The position numbers and the translations under genes are program-made. Under the pieces are notes generated by a model. The model had not been told where the DNA came from, searched no databases, and saw nothing but the letters and a program-made list of their open reading frames with translations. A DNA stretch of 64,000 bases from JAABTH01 sp964492615 (lineage in GTDB: Bacteria; Bacillota; Dethiobacteria; DTU022), in contig CAZBKZ010000003.1 of NCBI GenBank assembly GCA_964492615.1, positions 84,298-148,297 of the forward strand, in the 5' to 3' direction. Positions 46,733 to 55,532 of this stretch are shown piece after piece (the stretch's first letter is position 1; the number at the start of each line of letters is the position of its first letter).

Positions 46733-47305
46733 ATGAAAGTAGTTGCTTTTAACGGAAGCCCCCGCGATAACGGCAATACATCGATCATGATCAAACACGT
46801 TTTTAAAGTTTTGGAGAATGAAGGCATTGATTGCGAAATGATTAACATTGCCGGTAACATTAAGCGTGGTTGCACTGCCTGTCTCTGGTGCAGGGAATCT
46901 AAAGAAAAACGTTGTTATTACGATGATGATATCGTGAACAGCTGCGTTGAGAAAATGCTTGAAGCAGACGGAATACTGATCGGCTCACCAACATATTTTG
47001 CCGATGTAACAGCCGAAACAAAAGCCTTAATTGATCGGGCCGGATACGTAGTTAAAGGAAACGGCGATCTTCTGAAACGAAAGGTCGGGGCAGCTGTTGC
47101 CGTTGCTCGCAGGGCCGGAGCGATTAACGTGTTCCAGACCATAAATAATTTCTTTTTTATCAACGGGATGATCGTCCCCGGTTCAATATATTGGAACCTG
47201 GGCCTGGGCAAAGATAAAGGAGATGTGGAATCAGACCAGGAAGGAATTGCCACAATGACTGAACTGGGCAATAACCTTGCCTGGCTGCTTAAAAAAATTA
47301 AATAG
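46733..47305 (+). CDS. Flavodoxin-fold NAD(P)H-dependent FMN reductase family protein
   Basis: A 190-residue protein with the FMN phosphate loop NGSPRDNGNTS and the SPTYFADV loop that packs on the flavin. A CTACLWCRESKEKRC segment supplies extra cysteines, typical of iron-sulfur flavoprotein-like members. I start at the ATG ten bases after AAAGGAG; a TTG upstream is inside that site. It stands alone and faces the putative selenoprotein gene. Confidence 0.85.
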   Translation: MKVVAFNGSPRDNGNTSIMIKHVFKVLENEGIDCEMINIAGNIKRGCTACLWCRESKEKRCYYDDDIVNSCVEKMLEADGILIGSPTYFADVTAETKALIDRAGYVVKGNGDLLKRKVGAAVAVARRAGAINVFQTINNFFFINGMIVPGSIYWNLGLGKDKGDVESDQEGIATMTELGNNLAWLLKKIK

Positions 47306-47338
47306 CCTCCCCGCAGTTTTATCCCGATGGTTTACTGT

Positions 47339-47452
47339 TTATGATATAAGATACTTGATTAGGCTGTAAATACCGATAACTGCTCCCAGCAGTAAGTAAA
47401 TTAACAGTCAGGGCGGACATTTACTGTACCAGGGATCTTTTTTCATTTCCAT
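47339..47452 (-). CDS. Putative 37-residue membrane selenoprotein with CPPU motif
   Basis: Read on the minus strand, an ATG lies eight bases after AAAGGAG and opens MEMKKDPWYSKCPP. Codon 15 is TGA. The frame then continues in phase for 22 codons to TAA and encodes one clean transmembrane segment (LLIYLLLGAVIGIYSL...). The hydrophobic part has no ribosome binding site of its own. If UGA is read as selenocysteine, the product has a CPPU redox motif at the membrane edge. A hairpin at SECIS distance follows the UGA. Alternatives are a nonsense mutation of a CPPC protein or a chance frame. I do not recognise a family. Confidence 0.55.
47364..47407 (-). promoter_or_regulatory. Candidate bacterial SECIS element
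   Basis: Starting right after the UGA, CTGTTAA can pair with TTTACAG (one mismatch). After a 7/8-base internal loop, ACTGCT pairs with AGCAGT, leaving GGG as apical loop. The loop begins 21 bases after the UGA and has G in its first two positions, as the bacterial SECIS model asks. The size (44 bases) is close to the known fdhF element. Confidence 0.45.
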
Positions 47453-47750
47453 TTATATAACTCCTTTCACTAAACTGTCCGTGGGTTTCTTTTCTAAACC
47501 TTTTAATTTATACGCTCATCGAGAATATCTGCCTGGTATGCATGATATACCCAACTAAATCAGGCTATAAAACCATTATACCTGTAAAACTTAATAAATA
47601 AATATGCCTGGCACATTATTACACGGCAGGTAAACTGCCAGTAGTTAACGAATAAATAAGGTTACTAACTAAATAGTCGGACTAACATTAGAATCATGGA
47701 TTAGTTAACTGTTGTAATTTATTGTTATTTCAAAGTAAAGGTGAACAGTT
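47453..47750. other. Divergent upstream region of the small gene and pucR
   Basis: 298 AT-rich bases between the putative selenoprotein and the PucR gene. A short hairpin (GGCAG-GTAAA-CTGCC at 47625-47639, nested in CTGGCA/TGCCAG) could be an operator. I see no other gene. Confidence 0.4.
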
Positions 47751-49406
47751 ATGCCCAGTATAACAGTGCAGGATGCCCTGGCACTGCCTGAGTTACAGAG
47801 CATTGAAATACTTGCCGGAGAAAAAGGAATTAATAGGCTGATCCAGGATGTTACTGTTCTTGAGGTCCCTGAACCGATGTACTGGTTAAAAGGTGGAGAA
47901 TTAATTCTAACTTCTTTCTACGGTATACAAACAGATCTTCAGGCACAATCGAACTTGATTAAGGAAACAGCTCCACTAGTAGCTGGTTTTTGTTTTAACC
48001 CCGGACCCGGCGTAACGCTTTCACCAGATATCATAAGAACAGCCAATGATTTATCATTGCCTTTGCTTAAAATGCCGGGAGATATGCCTTACGCAAAAGT
48101 TATAACTTCTGTTTTACAGGCAATTCTTAATAAACGCGCGTATCAATTAAGCCGCTCCACTGAAATAAGCTCCATGTTAATCAAAGCTATTCTGAATGGC
48201 GCTGAAATTAAAGAAATAGTTCGTTCCCTGGCTCAATTAGTTAACAACCCTGTTGTTTTCCTCGATTCTTCATTAAGCATGGTTGAAAAATACACATATA
48301 ATAATGAAGAAATAAAACTAATTGATAATGGCATCCCGCAGTTGCTCAGCCTTGAAATTTTCTGTAAAGCAAACTTAACCTGTGAATACCCTGCTTATAC
48401 CAATATTAATATCAATGGTAAAACCCTGCGCGTAGCCATACAAGCAGTTACAATCCAATCTACCGTTTATGGATATCTAATTGTCTGGGAAACCCGTGAT
48501 AAATTTGACGACATAGATGTATACGCCATTATTCATGCCTCTACCGCAGTTGCACTTGATTCTATGCGGAGAACTAATATTGAAGAACAGCGTCAGAAAA
48601 TGTTAAGCAATATTTGCGAAGAACTATTGCTCGGCACTTTTGATTCTGTTGACTTAATCGTTAAGCAGGGTGAAGTTCTTGATCTGAACATATCTCTTTT
48701 GGATATTGTTGTAGTAATACAGATATGTAAACCAAACGATATAATAATAGAAGACCTGAACCGAGACATGTTTTATGGGATTTCAGATGACTTAACCTCA
48801 AGTTTACGTAATGTAGTAGAAAAAATTTCTCCCTGTTGTCTGGCCTCAGTCAGGAAAAATGAAATAGCTATTGTATTTACTACAAGCAGTGAGAATAATA
48901 GAAAAGAGAACCTCGTAAATATAGTCAATGACTTTGTTGAAATATGCCGTAAGCATTTCGGCCAGGTTCTTTTCAATATAGGCGTCGGTAACTCTGTCAG
49001 CTCAATAAAAGAATTATCCGATAGTTACAAACAGGCGAAAGCAGCGATTGATATTTCCCGTCAGTTGCCTGATATCGAGTCTGTTATATTTTATAGTGAT
49101 CTCGGTATATATCGCTTACTACACCTAATCCCCGACAACATCGAGCTGCGCCAGTACATTAACATGGTTTTACCAAATCTGAACAACTGCGATCAAAGTT
49201 TATTGGATACACTTGAAGTATTTATTGAAAATCAAAAAAGCCTGATAGCAGCGGCCAAACAGCTTTACATTCACCCAAATACCGTAAAATACCGTATACA
49301 AAAAGCAAAAGAAATATGGGGTCCATCTATCCTTGAAGATGGCAGATGTATTGACACATTAATAACCATAAAGTTATCAAAAATGTTAAAAAATAGGTCT
49401 AATTGA
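47751..49406 (+). CDS. PucR family transcriptional regulator
   Basis: 551 residues. It has an N-terminal PucR purine-catabolism-type domain (VQDALALPELQSIEILAG to about 125), a middle GGDEF-like region, and a C-terminal helix-turn-helix (LIAAAKQLYIHPNTVKYRI). Such proteins activate catabolic genes in response to a small ligand. It is directly upstream of and co-oriented with the transporter and hydantoinase genes, which are its likely targets. AAAGGTGA precedes the ATG. Confidence 0.9.
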   Translation: MPSITVQDALALPELQSIEILAGEKGINRLIQDVTVLEVPEPMYWLKGGELILTSFYGIQTDLQAQSNLIKETAPLVAGFCFNPGPGVTLSPDIIRTANDLSLPLLKMPGDMPYAKVITSVLQAILNKRAYQLSRSTEISSMLIKAILNGAEIKEIVRSLAQLVNNPVVFLDSSLSMVEKYTYNNEEIKLIDNGIPQLLSLEIFCKANLTCEYPAYTNININGKTLRVAIQAVTIQSTVYGYLIVWETRDKFDDIDVYAIIHASTAVALDSMRRTNIEEQRQKMLSNICEELLLGTFDSVDLIVKQGEVLDLNISLLDIVVVIQICKPNDIIIEDLNRDMFYGISDDLTSSLRNVVEKISPCCLASVRKNEIAIVFTTSSENNRKENLVNIVNDFVEICRKHFGQVLFNIGVGNSVSSIKELSDSYKQAKAAIDISRQLPDIESVIFYSDLGIYRLLHLIPDNIELRQYINMVLPNLNNCDQSLLDTLEVFIENQKSLIAAAKQLYIHPNTVKYRIQKAKEIWGPSILEDGRCIDTLITIKLSKMLKNRSN

Positions 49407-49733
49407 GCCTATATCACCGTATTTTTATTCATTCTGGCCCTTCCTATTCTCAACCAACAAATACATAACAATTTATTGTCTTCATACAACAAAGGAATCA
49501 GGTTCAATCAACAGAACTTAACTTAATTACAATTCTACCAATATATATTCCAGGTCGAGTATCAAGAATTCTTACTTCTTTTTCGGTTTTATCTGTTTTA
49601 AAACCTGTAGTTGCTTTTTTAGTTTAACGGCACATTAAAGGAGGCGGTTTTTAATAAGCTTAAGAAAATTTGGAAACTTGTCGGTTAACCAGTGCAAAAT
49701 ACTATGTGGGTCTTAACTAAAGGGGGCTTTAAC
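49407..49733. other. Gap between pucR and the second oligopeptide-binding protein gene
   Basis: This 327-base AT-rich stretch must contain the promoter of the transporter/hyu operon. An AAAGGAGG near 49638 is not followed by a usable start codon. I see no terminator after pucR and no RNA element I can name. Confidence 0.4.
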
Positions 49734-51410
49734 ATGTCAACCAAACGCATGTTAGTATTGACAGTGCTTTTAATATTTATAACCTTATTCATATTTGGGT
49801 GTGGAGGAGGAGATGTAGCTGCACCGGATGAAAGCAGTTCAGATGATTCTCCTGCAACTTCACTCGATGGAGACGTATACCTTAGAGTAACTTTCTCCTG
49901 GCCAACCTATATTGATCCGGCAGTTGGTTCGGACTATTCAAGTTCGACTGCTTTATGTAATATATATGATACTTTAATCTATCCAAATGCCGATGGGACA
50001 TTTGATCCTCACCTGGCCAGGGAATGGGAAGTTTCTGAAGACAATCTCACATATCGTTTTTACCTTAACGAAGGAGTCAAGTTCCACGATGGAAGCGAAC
50101 TGACAGCAAAAGATGTCAAGTTTAGTTTCGATCGTCTGCAGGCGATCGGAGAAGGTTACGCTTATATTTTTAGCGACCGGATAAGTGCAGTTGAAATAAT
50201 AGATGATTATACTGTAGACTTTATACTACCTCAACCATTTGGCCCATTCCTTACCACCTTAACCAGGCTTTATATCCTTAACGAGGACCTGGTAATGTCT
50301 AATACTATTGATGGCCCTTATGGCGACTTTGGGGATTATGGCAAGGAATTCCTTAACACGAACGATGCCGGCTCAGGCGCATATCAAGTTAAAGAGTTTG
50401 ATGTGGCAACCCTACTCGTTCTTGAAAAATTCGATGATTACTTTTCATATATCGATCCCCTGGCTCCTGACTTTTTTGAACTAATTGGTACAACAGAAGC
50501 TGCCACAGTTAGAACCGGGATGATGCGCAGGGAAATTGACATTTCAGATCAATGGCAAACACTGGAAGCTTTTAATTCCCTGGAAAGCATTGATGGAGTT
50601 GATATCGCCAGGTGGCCTGACGGTGGTCAGTTATATCTGATGATGAATACACAAAAGCCACCACTGGATGACATTCATGTCCGCCGTGCACTTTCCTGGG
50701 CTTTCAATTATGACGCCATCACTCAAAACATATATCCCGGCACCGAACCGGCCAAGGGCCCGGTTTCCAGCGTACTACCAGGTTGGAATCCTAACGTATT
50801 CCAGTATAACTATAATTTGGATAAAGCGGCAGAAGAACTGGCTCTATCCAGTTATGCCGGCCAGCTTGACCAATATCCCATCGAATACGCCTGGACTGCC
50901 GAGGTTGCCGATCTTGAAAAAATTGCTTTAATGACTCAAGCCGAAGCTCAAAAAATCGGGCTTACAGTTAACATTGTAAAAACTCCCTGGATGAGCCTGA
51001 TTGACCAATCAGGCAGCATGGAAACCACTCCTCACTTCACCAGTATCTGGGTATCACCCCATTATGGCGAAGCAGGTTCTATTCTAGAGGCCAAATATCA
51101 TTCATCCAACACAGGCAGTTGGGAACAAACAGAGTGGTTGCTCAGTAATGAAGTAGATGCTTTGATTGAGCAAGCCATGGCAACCGTTGACAACGAAGAA
51201 CGTTTTGCTGTTTATAGGGACATTCAGGATCTAATTGTAGAACTCGCTCCGACAATCTTTGCCTACGACAACATGGAACGTCATGCTTACCAGTCAGGTT
51301 ACGTCAGTTGGCCACAGGCAGCAAACCCAATACCGGTTATGGGTTACAATTTCGTAGCCAGGTTTATTTCTGTTGATCCTGTTAAACGTGCTGAAATGCT
51401 GGACAACTAA
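49734..51410 (+). CDS. Peptide-type ABC substrate-binding lipoprotein (second system)
   Basis: 558-residue family 5 solute-binding protein. The signal peptide ends in a lipobox (FIFGC) followed by a Gly/Asp/Ser linker. Family stretches include NEGVKFHDGSELTAKDVKFS. I start at the ATG behind AAAGGGGG. As first gene of a transporter/hydantoinase operon it probably captures the compound degraded by HyuAB rather than peptides, which is inference. Confidence 0.92.
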   Translation: MSTKRMLVLTVLLIFITLFIFGCGGGDVAAPDESSSDDSPATSLDGDVYLRVTFSWPTYIDPAVGSDYSSSTALCNIYDTLIYPNADGTFDPHLAREWEVSEDNLTYRFYLNEGVKFHDGSELTAKDVKFSFDRLQAIGEGYAYIFSDRISAVEIIDDYTVDFILPQPFGPFLTTLTRLYILNEDLVMSNTIDGPYGDFGDYGKEFLNTNDAGSGAYQVKEFDVATLLVLEKFDDYFSYIDPLAPDFFELIGTTEAATVRTGMMRREIDISDQWQTLEAFNSLESIDGVDIARWPDGGQLYLMMNTQKPPLDDIHVRRALSWAFNYDAITQNIYPGTEPAKGPVSSVLPGWNPNVFQYNYNLDKAAEELALSSYAGQLDQYPIEYAWTAEVADLEKIALMTQAEAQKIGLTVNIVKTPWMSLIDQSGSMETTPHFTSIWVSPHYGEAGSILEAKYHSSNTGSWEQTEWLLSNEVDALIEQAMATVDNEERFAVYRDIQDLIVELAPTIFAYDNMERHAYQSGYVSWPQAANPIPVMGYNFVARFISVDPVKRAEMLDN

Positions 51411-51490
51411 ACTTACGGGGTGTGGGATCTCTTGTATTGAGGGATCCCACACCAATAAAAATGTTTCACTGATAATGTGGGAGGCTTATA

Positions 51491-52522
51491 ATGAAACTCT
51501 CGACCTTCATAGCCCGGCGCCTGGTTCTTTCCCTTGGAGTATTGTTGGGCTTATCTATTCTTATTTTCATTATCGCACGAGTTGTACCAGGAGACCCTGT
51601 AAGGTTGGCGCTTGGCGCCAGGGCTCCTCAGGATGTAGTAGAACGGGTAAGTGCTGAAATGCACCTGGATAAACCTTACCCAACACAATACTTTATCTGG
51701 CTCAAAGGGGTTGTCCAGGGAGACTTTGGGACTTCACTGTATACTCGAAGGAACGTTAGTGAAGATATTAAGGCTTTTCTACCAGCCACCCTTGAGCTGG
51801 CTCTATTTGCAGGATTATTGATGACTTTTTTCGGTATACTTCTGGGAGTGTTATCAGTCCAGAAGAAAAACTCCTGGGTTGATAATATTGTCAGAATGAT
51901 ATCATACCTGGGAGTTGTAACACCGGCTTTTGTTTTTGCCATACTATTTGTTTTACTATTTGGGTACCTGTTATCTGCTTTTCCTGTATCCGGTCGTCTG
52001 GCTGAAGGAATAACATCACCTCCAACAATTACCGGTATGATAACCATTGATAGTTTAATGACCGGAAATTTCAAAGCATTTTTTAGCGCTTTAACCCACT
52101 TGTTCCTTCCCGCAATGGCCTTATCCATGGCGGGCTTATCACAACAAGCTAGAATTGCCCGATCAAGCATGAGCGATAATTTACAAAAAGATTATATTCT
52201 GGCTCACCGGGCGTGTGGCTTACCGGAAAGAAAAATAATGTTTAAATATTTGCTTAAGCCATCATTAATCCCTACTGTATCTATTCTGGGGTTGGATTTC
52301 GCCGCACTCCTGAGTAACGCTTTTTTGGTTGAAATGGTTTTTAACTGGCCGGGTATCTCCCGGTATGGTGTAAATGCTATTTTAACAAAGGATTTAAATG
52401 CTGTAGCAGCCGTTGTGATGATTCTTGGCATTACTTTCGTTTCAATAAATATAGTAGTTGATATTATTGTCGCTTATCTTGACCCAAGAATTCGTATGAG
52501 GAGGGATCGCACCGGTGCTTAG
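51491..52522 (+). CDS. ABC transporter permease, DppB type (second system)
   Basis: 343-residue permease with an N-terminal FIARRLVLSLGVLLGLSILIF helix, ARVVPGDPVRLALG, and the EAA loop (ILAHRACGLPERKIMFKYLLKPSLIP, split). TGGGAGG precedes the ATG. It overlaps the DppC-type gene by 8 bases. Confidence 0.93.
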   Translation: MKLSTFIARRLVLSLGVLLGLSILIFIIARVVPGDPVRLALGARAPQDVVERVSAEMHLDKPYPTQYFIWLKGVVQGDFGTSLYTRRNVSEDIKAFLPATLELALFAGLLMTFFGILLGVLSVQKKNSWVDNIVRMISYLGVVTPAFVFAILFVLLFGYLLSAFPVSGRLAEGITSPPTITGMITIDSLMTGNFKAFFSALTHLFLPAMALSMAGLSQQARIARSSMSDNLQKDYILAHRACGLPERKIMFKYLLKPSLIPTVSILGLDFAALLSNAFLVEMVFNWPGISRYGVNAILTKDLNAVAAVVMILGITFVSINIVVDIIVAYLDPRIRMRRDRTGA

Positions 52523-53426
52523 CAGCAGTAATACAGCTGAAACAGCTGCAATAAAAGAAAACTTATGGCAAGTTCGAAAAGATAACCTGAGACGCTCATG
52601 GTATAAGTTTACCGGCAATCGTCTCTCTATTGTTGGTTTGATTATCGTGATTACTGTAATTTTACTGGCGCTTTTTGCTCCATGGGTCACTCCTTATCCC
52701 GAACATCGAGGAGCATTTGTTGATTTCAACAATGCCATGCAGGCGCCAAGCACTGAAAATTTGCTGGGAACTGATGCTGTCGGAAGAGACATTTTAACCA
52801 GGATAATATTCGGTTTTCGTTTTTCCTTAATTATGGGTTTTGTAGTAATTGGCCTTGCAGCCCCTCCTGGAATTATCGCCGGCCTGGTAGCCGGTTACTT
52901 TAGAGACACCTGGATTGATACTTTAATTATGCGCATAACTGATATATTTCTGGCTGTTCCTCCTTTAATTCTGGCTATGGCAATAACGGCTGTATTACCG
53001 CCAAATGTATTTTATGCAATGCTCGCTGTAACTTTAATGTGGTGGCCATGGTACGCCAGACTAGTTTACGGTATATCATCATCACTGCAAAATGAATTCT
53101 TTGTTCAGGCCGCCCAGATAACTGGCGCTTCACGTGCTTATATAATTTTCAAAGAAATTCTTCCTAATTGTATATCGGCTATTTTCACCAAAATGACTCT
53201 TGATCTTGGAATTGTTATTATCATTGCTTCGAGTCTGAGTTTTGTAGGGCTTGGGGCACAACCGCCTACTCCGGATCTGGGAACTATGGTGGCTGACGGA
53301 GCGAAATATATGCCTGATCAATGGTGGATGACCGTTTGTCCCGCACTGGCAATTGTAATAATAGTTTTAGGGTTTAATCTCCTTGGCGACGGACTCCGTG
53401 ATATGTTAGCCGTTGAGGAGGTTTGA
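52515..53426 (+). CDS. ABC transporter permease, DppC type (second system)
   Basis: 303 residues, about six membrane segments, with LLGTDAVGRDILTRIIFG and SSLSFVGLGAQPPTPDLGTM. The GTG start follows GAGGAGGG at eight bases, inside the end of the DppB-type gene. Its last bases contain the ribosome binding site of the next gene. Confidence 0.93.
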   Translation: MLSSSNTAETAAIKENLWQVRKDNLRRSWYKFTGNRLSIVGLIIVITVILLALFAPWVTPYPEHRGAFVDFNNAMQAPSTENLLGTDAVGRDILTRIIFGFRFSLIMGFVVIGLAAPPGIIAGLVAGYFRDTWIDTLIMRITDIFLAVPPLILAMAITAVLPPNVFYAMLAVTLMWWPWYARLVYGISSSLQNEFFVQAAQITGASRAYIIFKEILPNCISAIFTKMTLDLGIVIIIASSLSFVGLGAQPPTPDLGTMVADGAKYMPDQWWMTVCPALAIVIIVLGFNLLGDGLRDMLAVEEV

Positions 53427-53428
53427 TA

Positions 53429-54430
53429 ATGAATAATAATATATTGGAAATCCGAAATTTATGTGTGAGCTATAAAACCTACGAAGGCCGTCTTCATGTT
53501 GTAGATGACATGAACCTTGAAATTCGACAGGGCGAAAAAGTTGGTCTGGTTGGTGAAACAGGCTGTGGAAAAACTACAACAATGCGATCGATATTGGGCA
53601 TTCTTCCAAAGCCTGCAGGCAGTATTGACAACGGTAATATTATCTTTGGAGACAAAGATTTAACCATGCTCAGTGCAAAAGAAATGCAGTGTGTAAGGGG
53701 CAGAGATATAACAGCAATATTCCAGAATCCCACTGCAGCGCTTAATCCTGTTTTTACCATCGGACAACAGCTTAAAGACGTAATAAAGGTGCAGGTTTAC
53801 AGGAAAACAGGGAACCGCATATCTAATAAAGCAGCAAAGGAACGTGCGGTGCAGGTCCTTAAAGAAGCAGCTTTACCTGATCCTGAGAGATTGCTCTCGA
53901 ACTACCCGGTTCAATTAAGCGGCGGTATGAAGCAACGGGTTTGCATCGCCCTGGCAATGGTTTCTAATGCTGAACTACTTATTGCCGACGAACCTGGCAC
54001 TGCACTGGACGTTACAATTCAGGACCAGATACTCAGGCTTCTAATGAAGTCTGTAATAAAGAGAAATACTGCAACTCTTTATATCGAACATTCACTAGGT
54101 GTAATCCGGGAGTGGATGGATAGGGTTTATGTTATGTATGCCGGACGAACAGTTGAAGTTGCCAGCACGACCGATTTATTTAAAAACCCATTACATCCAT
54201 ATACACGCGGATTACTGGCTGCAGTACCAAAACTGACAGGTGGAGGCATCGCTCTGGGAATACCTGGAAGGGTTCCTGAATATCTTAATCCCCCCAGCGG
54301 ATGTCGCTTTCATCCGCGCTGCGAATATAAGATGGACATCTGTATAAAAGAAAAACCGCCTTATTTTGAAGTAGGAAAAGAACATAAAGTAGCTTGTTAT
54401 AGGAGTGCTGATATTGAAAGAGATTCTTAA
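53429..54430 (+). CDS. ABC transporter ATPase, DppD type (second system)
   Basis: 333 residues with Walker A GETGCGKTT, signature LSGGMKQR, Walker B LLIADEPGTALD and a His in the H-loop (YIEHS). The C-terminal cluster CRFHPRCEYKMDIC is present. I use the ATG seven bases after GAGGAGG; a TTG two codons before it is too close. The next ATPase gene overlaps its end. Confidence 0.92.
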   Translation: MNNNILEIRNLCVSYKTYEGRLHVVDDMNLEIRQGEKVGLVGETGCGKTTTMRSILGILPKPAGSIDNGNIIFGDKDLTMLSAKEMQCVRGRDITAIFQNPTAALNPVFTIGQQLKDVIKVQVYRKTGNRISNKAAKERAVQVLKEAALPDPERLLSNYPVQLSGGMKQRVCIALAMVSNAELLIADEPGTALDVTIQDQILRLLMKSVIKRNTATLYIEHSLGVIREWMDRVYVMYAGRTVEVASTTDLFKNPLHPYTRGLLAAVPKLTGGGIALGIPGRVPEYLNPPSGCRFHPRCEYKMDICIKEKPPYFEVGKEHKVACYRSADIERDS

Positions 54431-55385
54431 AATTGATAACTTAAAAAAATACTTTCAGACTGCGCAGGGAACCGTAAAAGCAGTTGATGGCGTAAATCTT
54501 TCACTGGCAGAAGGTGAAACCCTCGGCCTGGTTGGTGAATCAGGTTCAGGTAAAAGTACTGTTGCTTACAATGTTGTTGGAATATATGGCGCAACCTCGG
54601 GAAAAATTCTATACCGCGGCAAAGATATCTCAATGGGTACTGTGAAAAGACCCAAATCACTTAAAAAGGATATACAAATTGTCTTTCAGGATCCGGGTAC
54701 TTCGCTGAACCCGCGTCAATATATTCATCAAATTTTGGCAATGCCGTTGAGGGTTCACCGAATTGTACCGGAAAATAAGATTACTGAAAAAGTTAAAGAA
54801 CTCTTGGATCTCGTACAGTTACCGGCCAGCTTTATTTACAAACACCCACTTGAACTTGGAGAGGGAGAAAAACAGTCAATCGGGATAGCCAGGGCTCTTG
54901 CAGTCAATCCTTCTTTGATTGTTCTTGATGAACCAACTTCTGCCCTTGATGTTTCAATGCAAGCTAAAGTAATAAATCTTCTGCTTGATTTACAGAAAAA
55001 TTTCGGATTCTCATATCTTTTCATAACCCATGATCTTGGTGTAATGCGTAATGTAGCAAACCGTATTGCAATTATGTATTTAGGTAAAATATGTGAAATA
55101 GCCCCTGCCTCCGATTTTTTTCATAACCCCCTTCACCCGTACACACGAATGCTAATTTCTTCTGTTCCTGTTGTATCGGAAGAAGAAGAAAAACTCAGGC
55201 CCGTTAAGGTGGCTTCCCGGGGTGAAATACCAAGTCCTGTTAATGTTCCAAGCGGTTGCGGCTTCCATCCACGATGCCCTGATGTAATGGAAATATGCAG
55301 TGTCGAAATACCAAAAATGCATGAAGCAATACCGGGGCACTATGTTTTTTGCCATAAGTTCACGTCACCGAACACACAAATATAA
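54414..55385 (+). CDS. ABC transporter ATPase, DppF type with altered signature (second system)
   Basis: 323 residues: Walker A GESGSGKST, Walker B LIVLDEPTSALD, H-loop FITHD and a C-terminal CGFHPRCPDVMEIC cluster. The signature motif reads LGEGEKQ in place of LSGGQRQ, losing the conserved Ser and one Gly. I start at the TTG seven bases after TAGGAG (KEILKIDNLKKYF); a GTG upstream lies in that site. Confidence 0.9.
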   Translation: MKEILKIDNLKKYFQTAQGTVKAVDGVNLSLAEGETLGLVGESGSGKSTVAYNVVGIYGATSGKILYRGKDISMGTVKRPKSLKKDIQIVFQDPGTSLNPRQYIHQILAMPLRVHRIVPENKITEKVKELLDLVQLPASFIYKHPLELGEGEKQSIGIARALAVNPSLIVLDEPTSALDVSMQAKVINLLLDLQKNFGFSYLFITHDLGVMRNVANRIAIMYLGKICEIAPASDFFHNPLHPYTRMLISSVPVVSEEEEKLRPVKVASRGEIPSPVNVPSGCGFHPRCPDVMEICSVEIPKMHEAIPGHYVFCHKFTSPNTQI

Positions 55386-55412
55386 CTTTTTTTCTGGCTA
55401 AAAGGAGGTTAA

Positions 55413-55532
55413 ATGAAAACAAATTACATACATGTTGGTCAGAATGTTTTATTTAATAACCTATGGTTTAAATATCAGTACCGGATACCAGCAAATATAG
55501 AAAGGAGAAATTATGTTACGAGTTGCAACTGA
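55413..55532 (+). CDS. Possible 39-residue protein or leader peptide before hyuA
   Basis: ATG lies three bases after AAAAGGAGG, one of the strongest ribosome binding sites in the operon. The frame (MKTNYIHVGQNVLFNN...) runs 39 codons and ends 20 bases inside hyuA in another phase. No family is recognised. It may be a translated leader that couples to hyuA, or the site may be a relic. Confidence 0.35.
   Translation: MKTNYIHVGQNVLFNNLWFKYQYRIPANIERRNYVTSCN

Noticed and set aside
51676..52170. 164-codon open frame on the minus strand
   Set aside because: Antisense to the second DppB-type permease; no initiation signal or family match.
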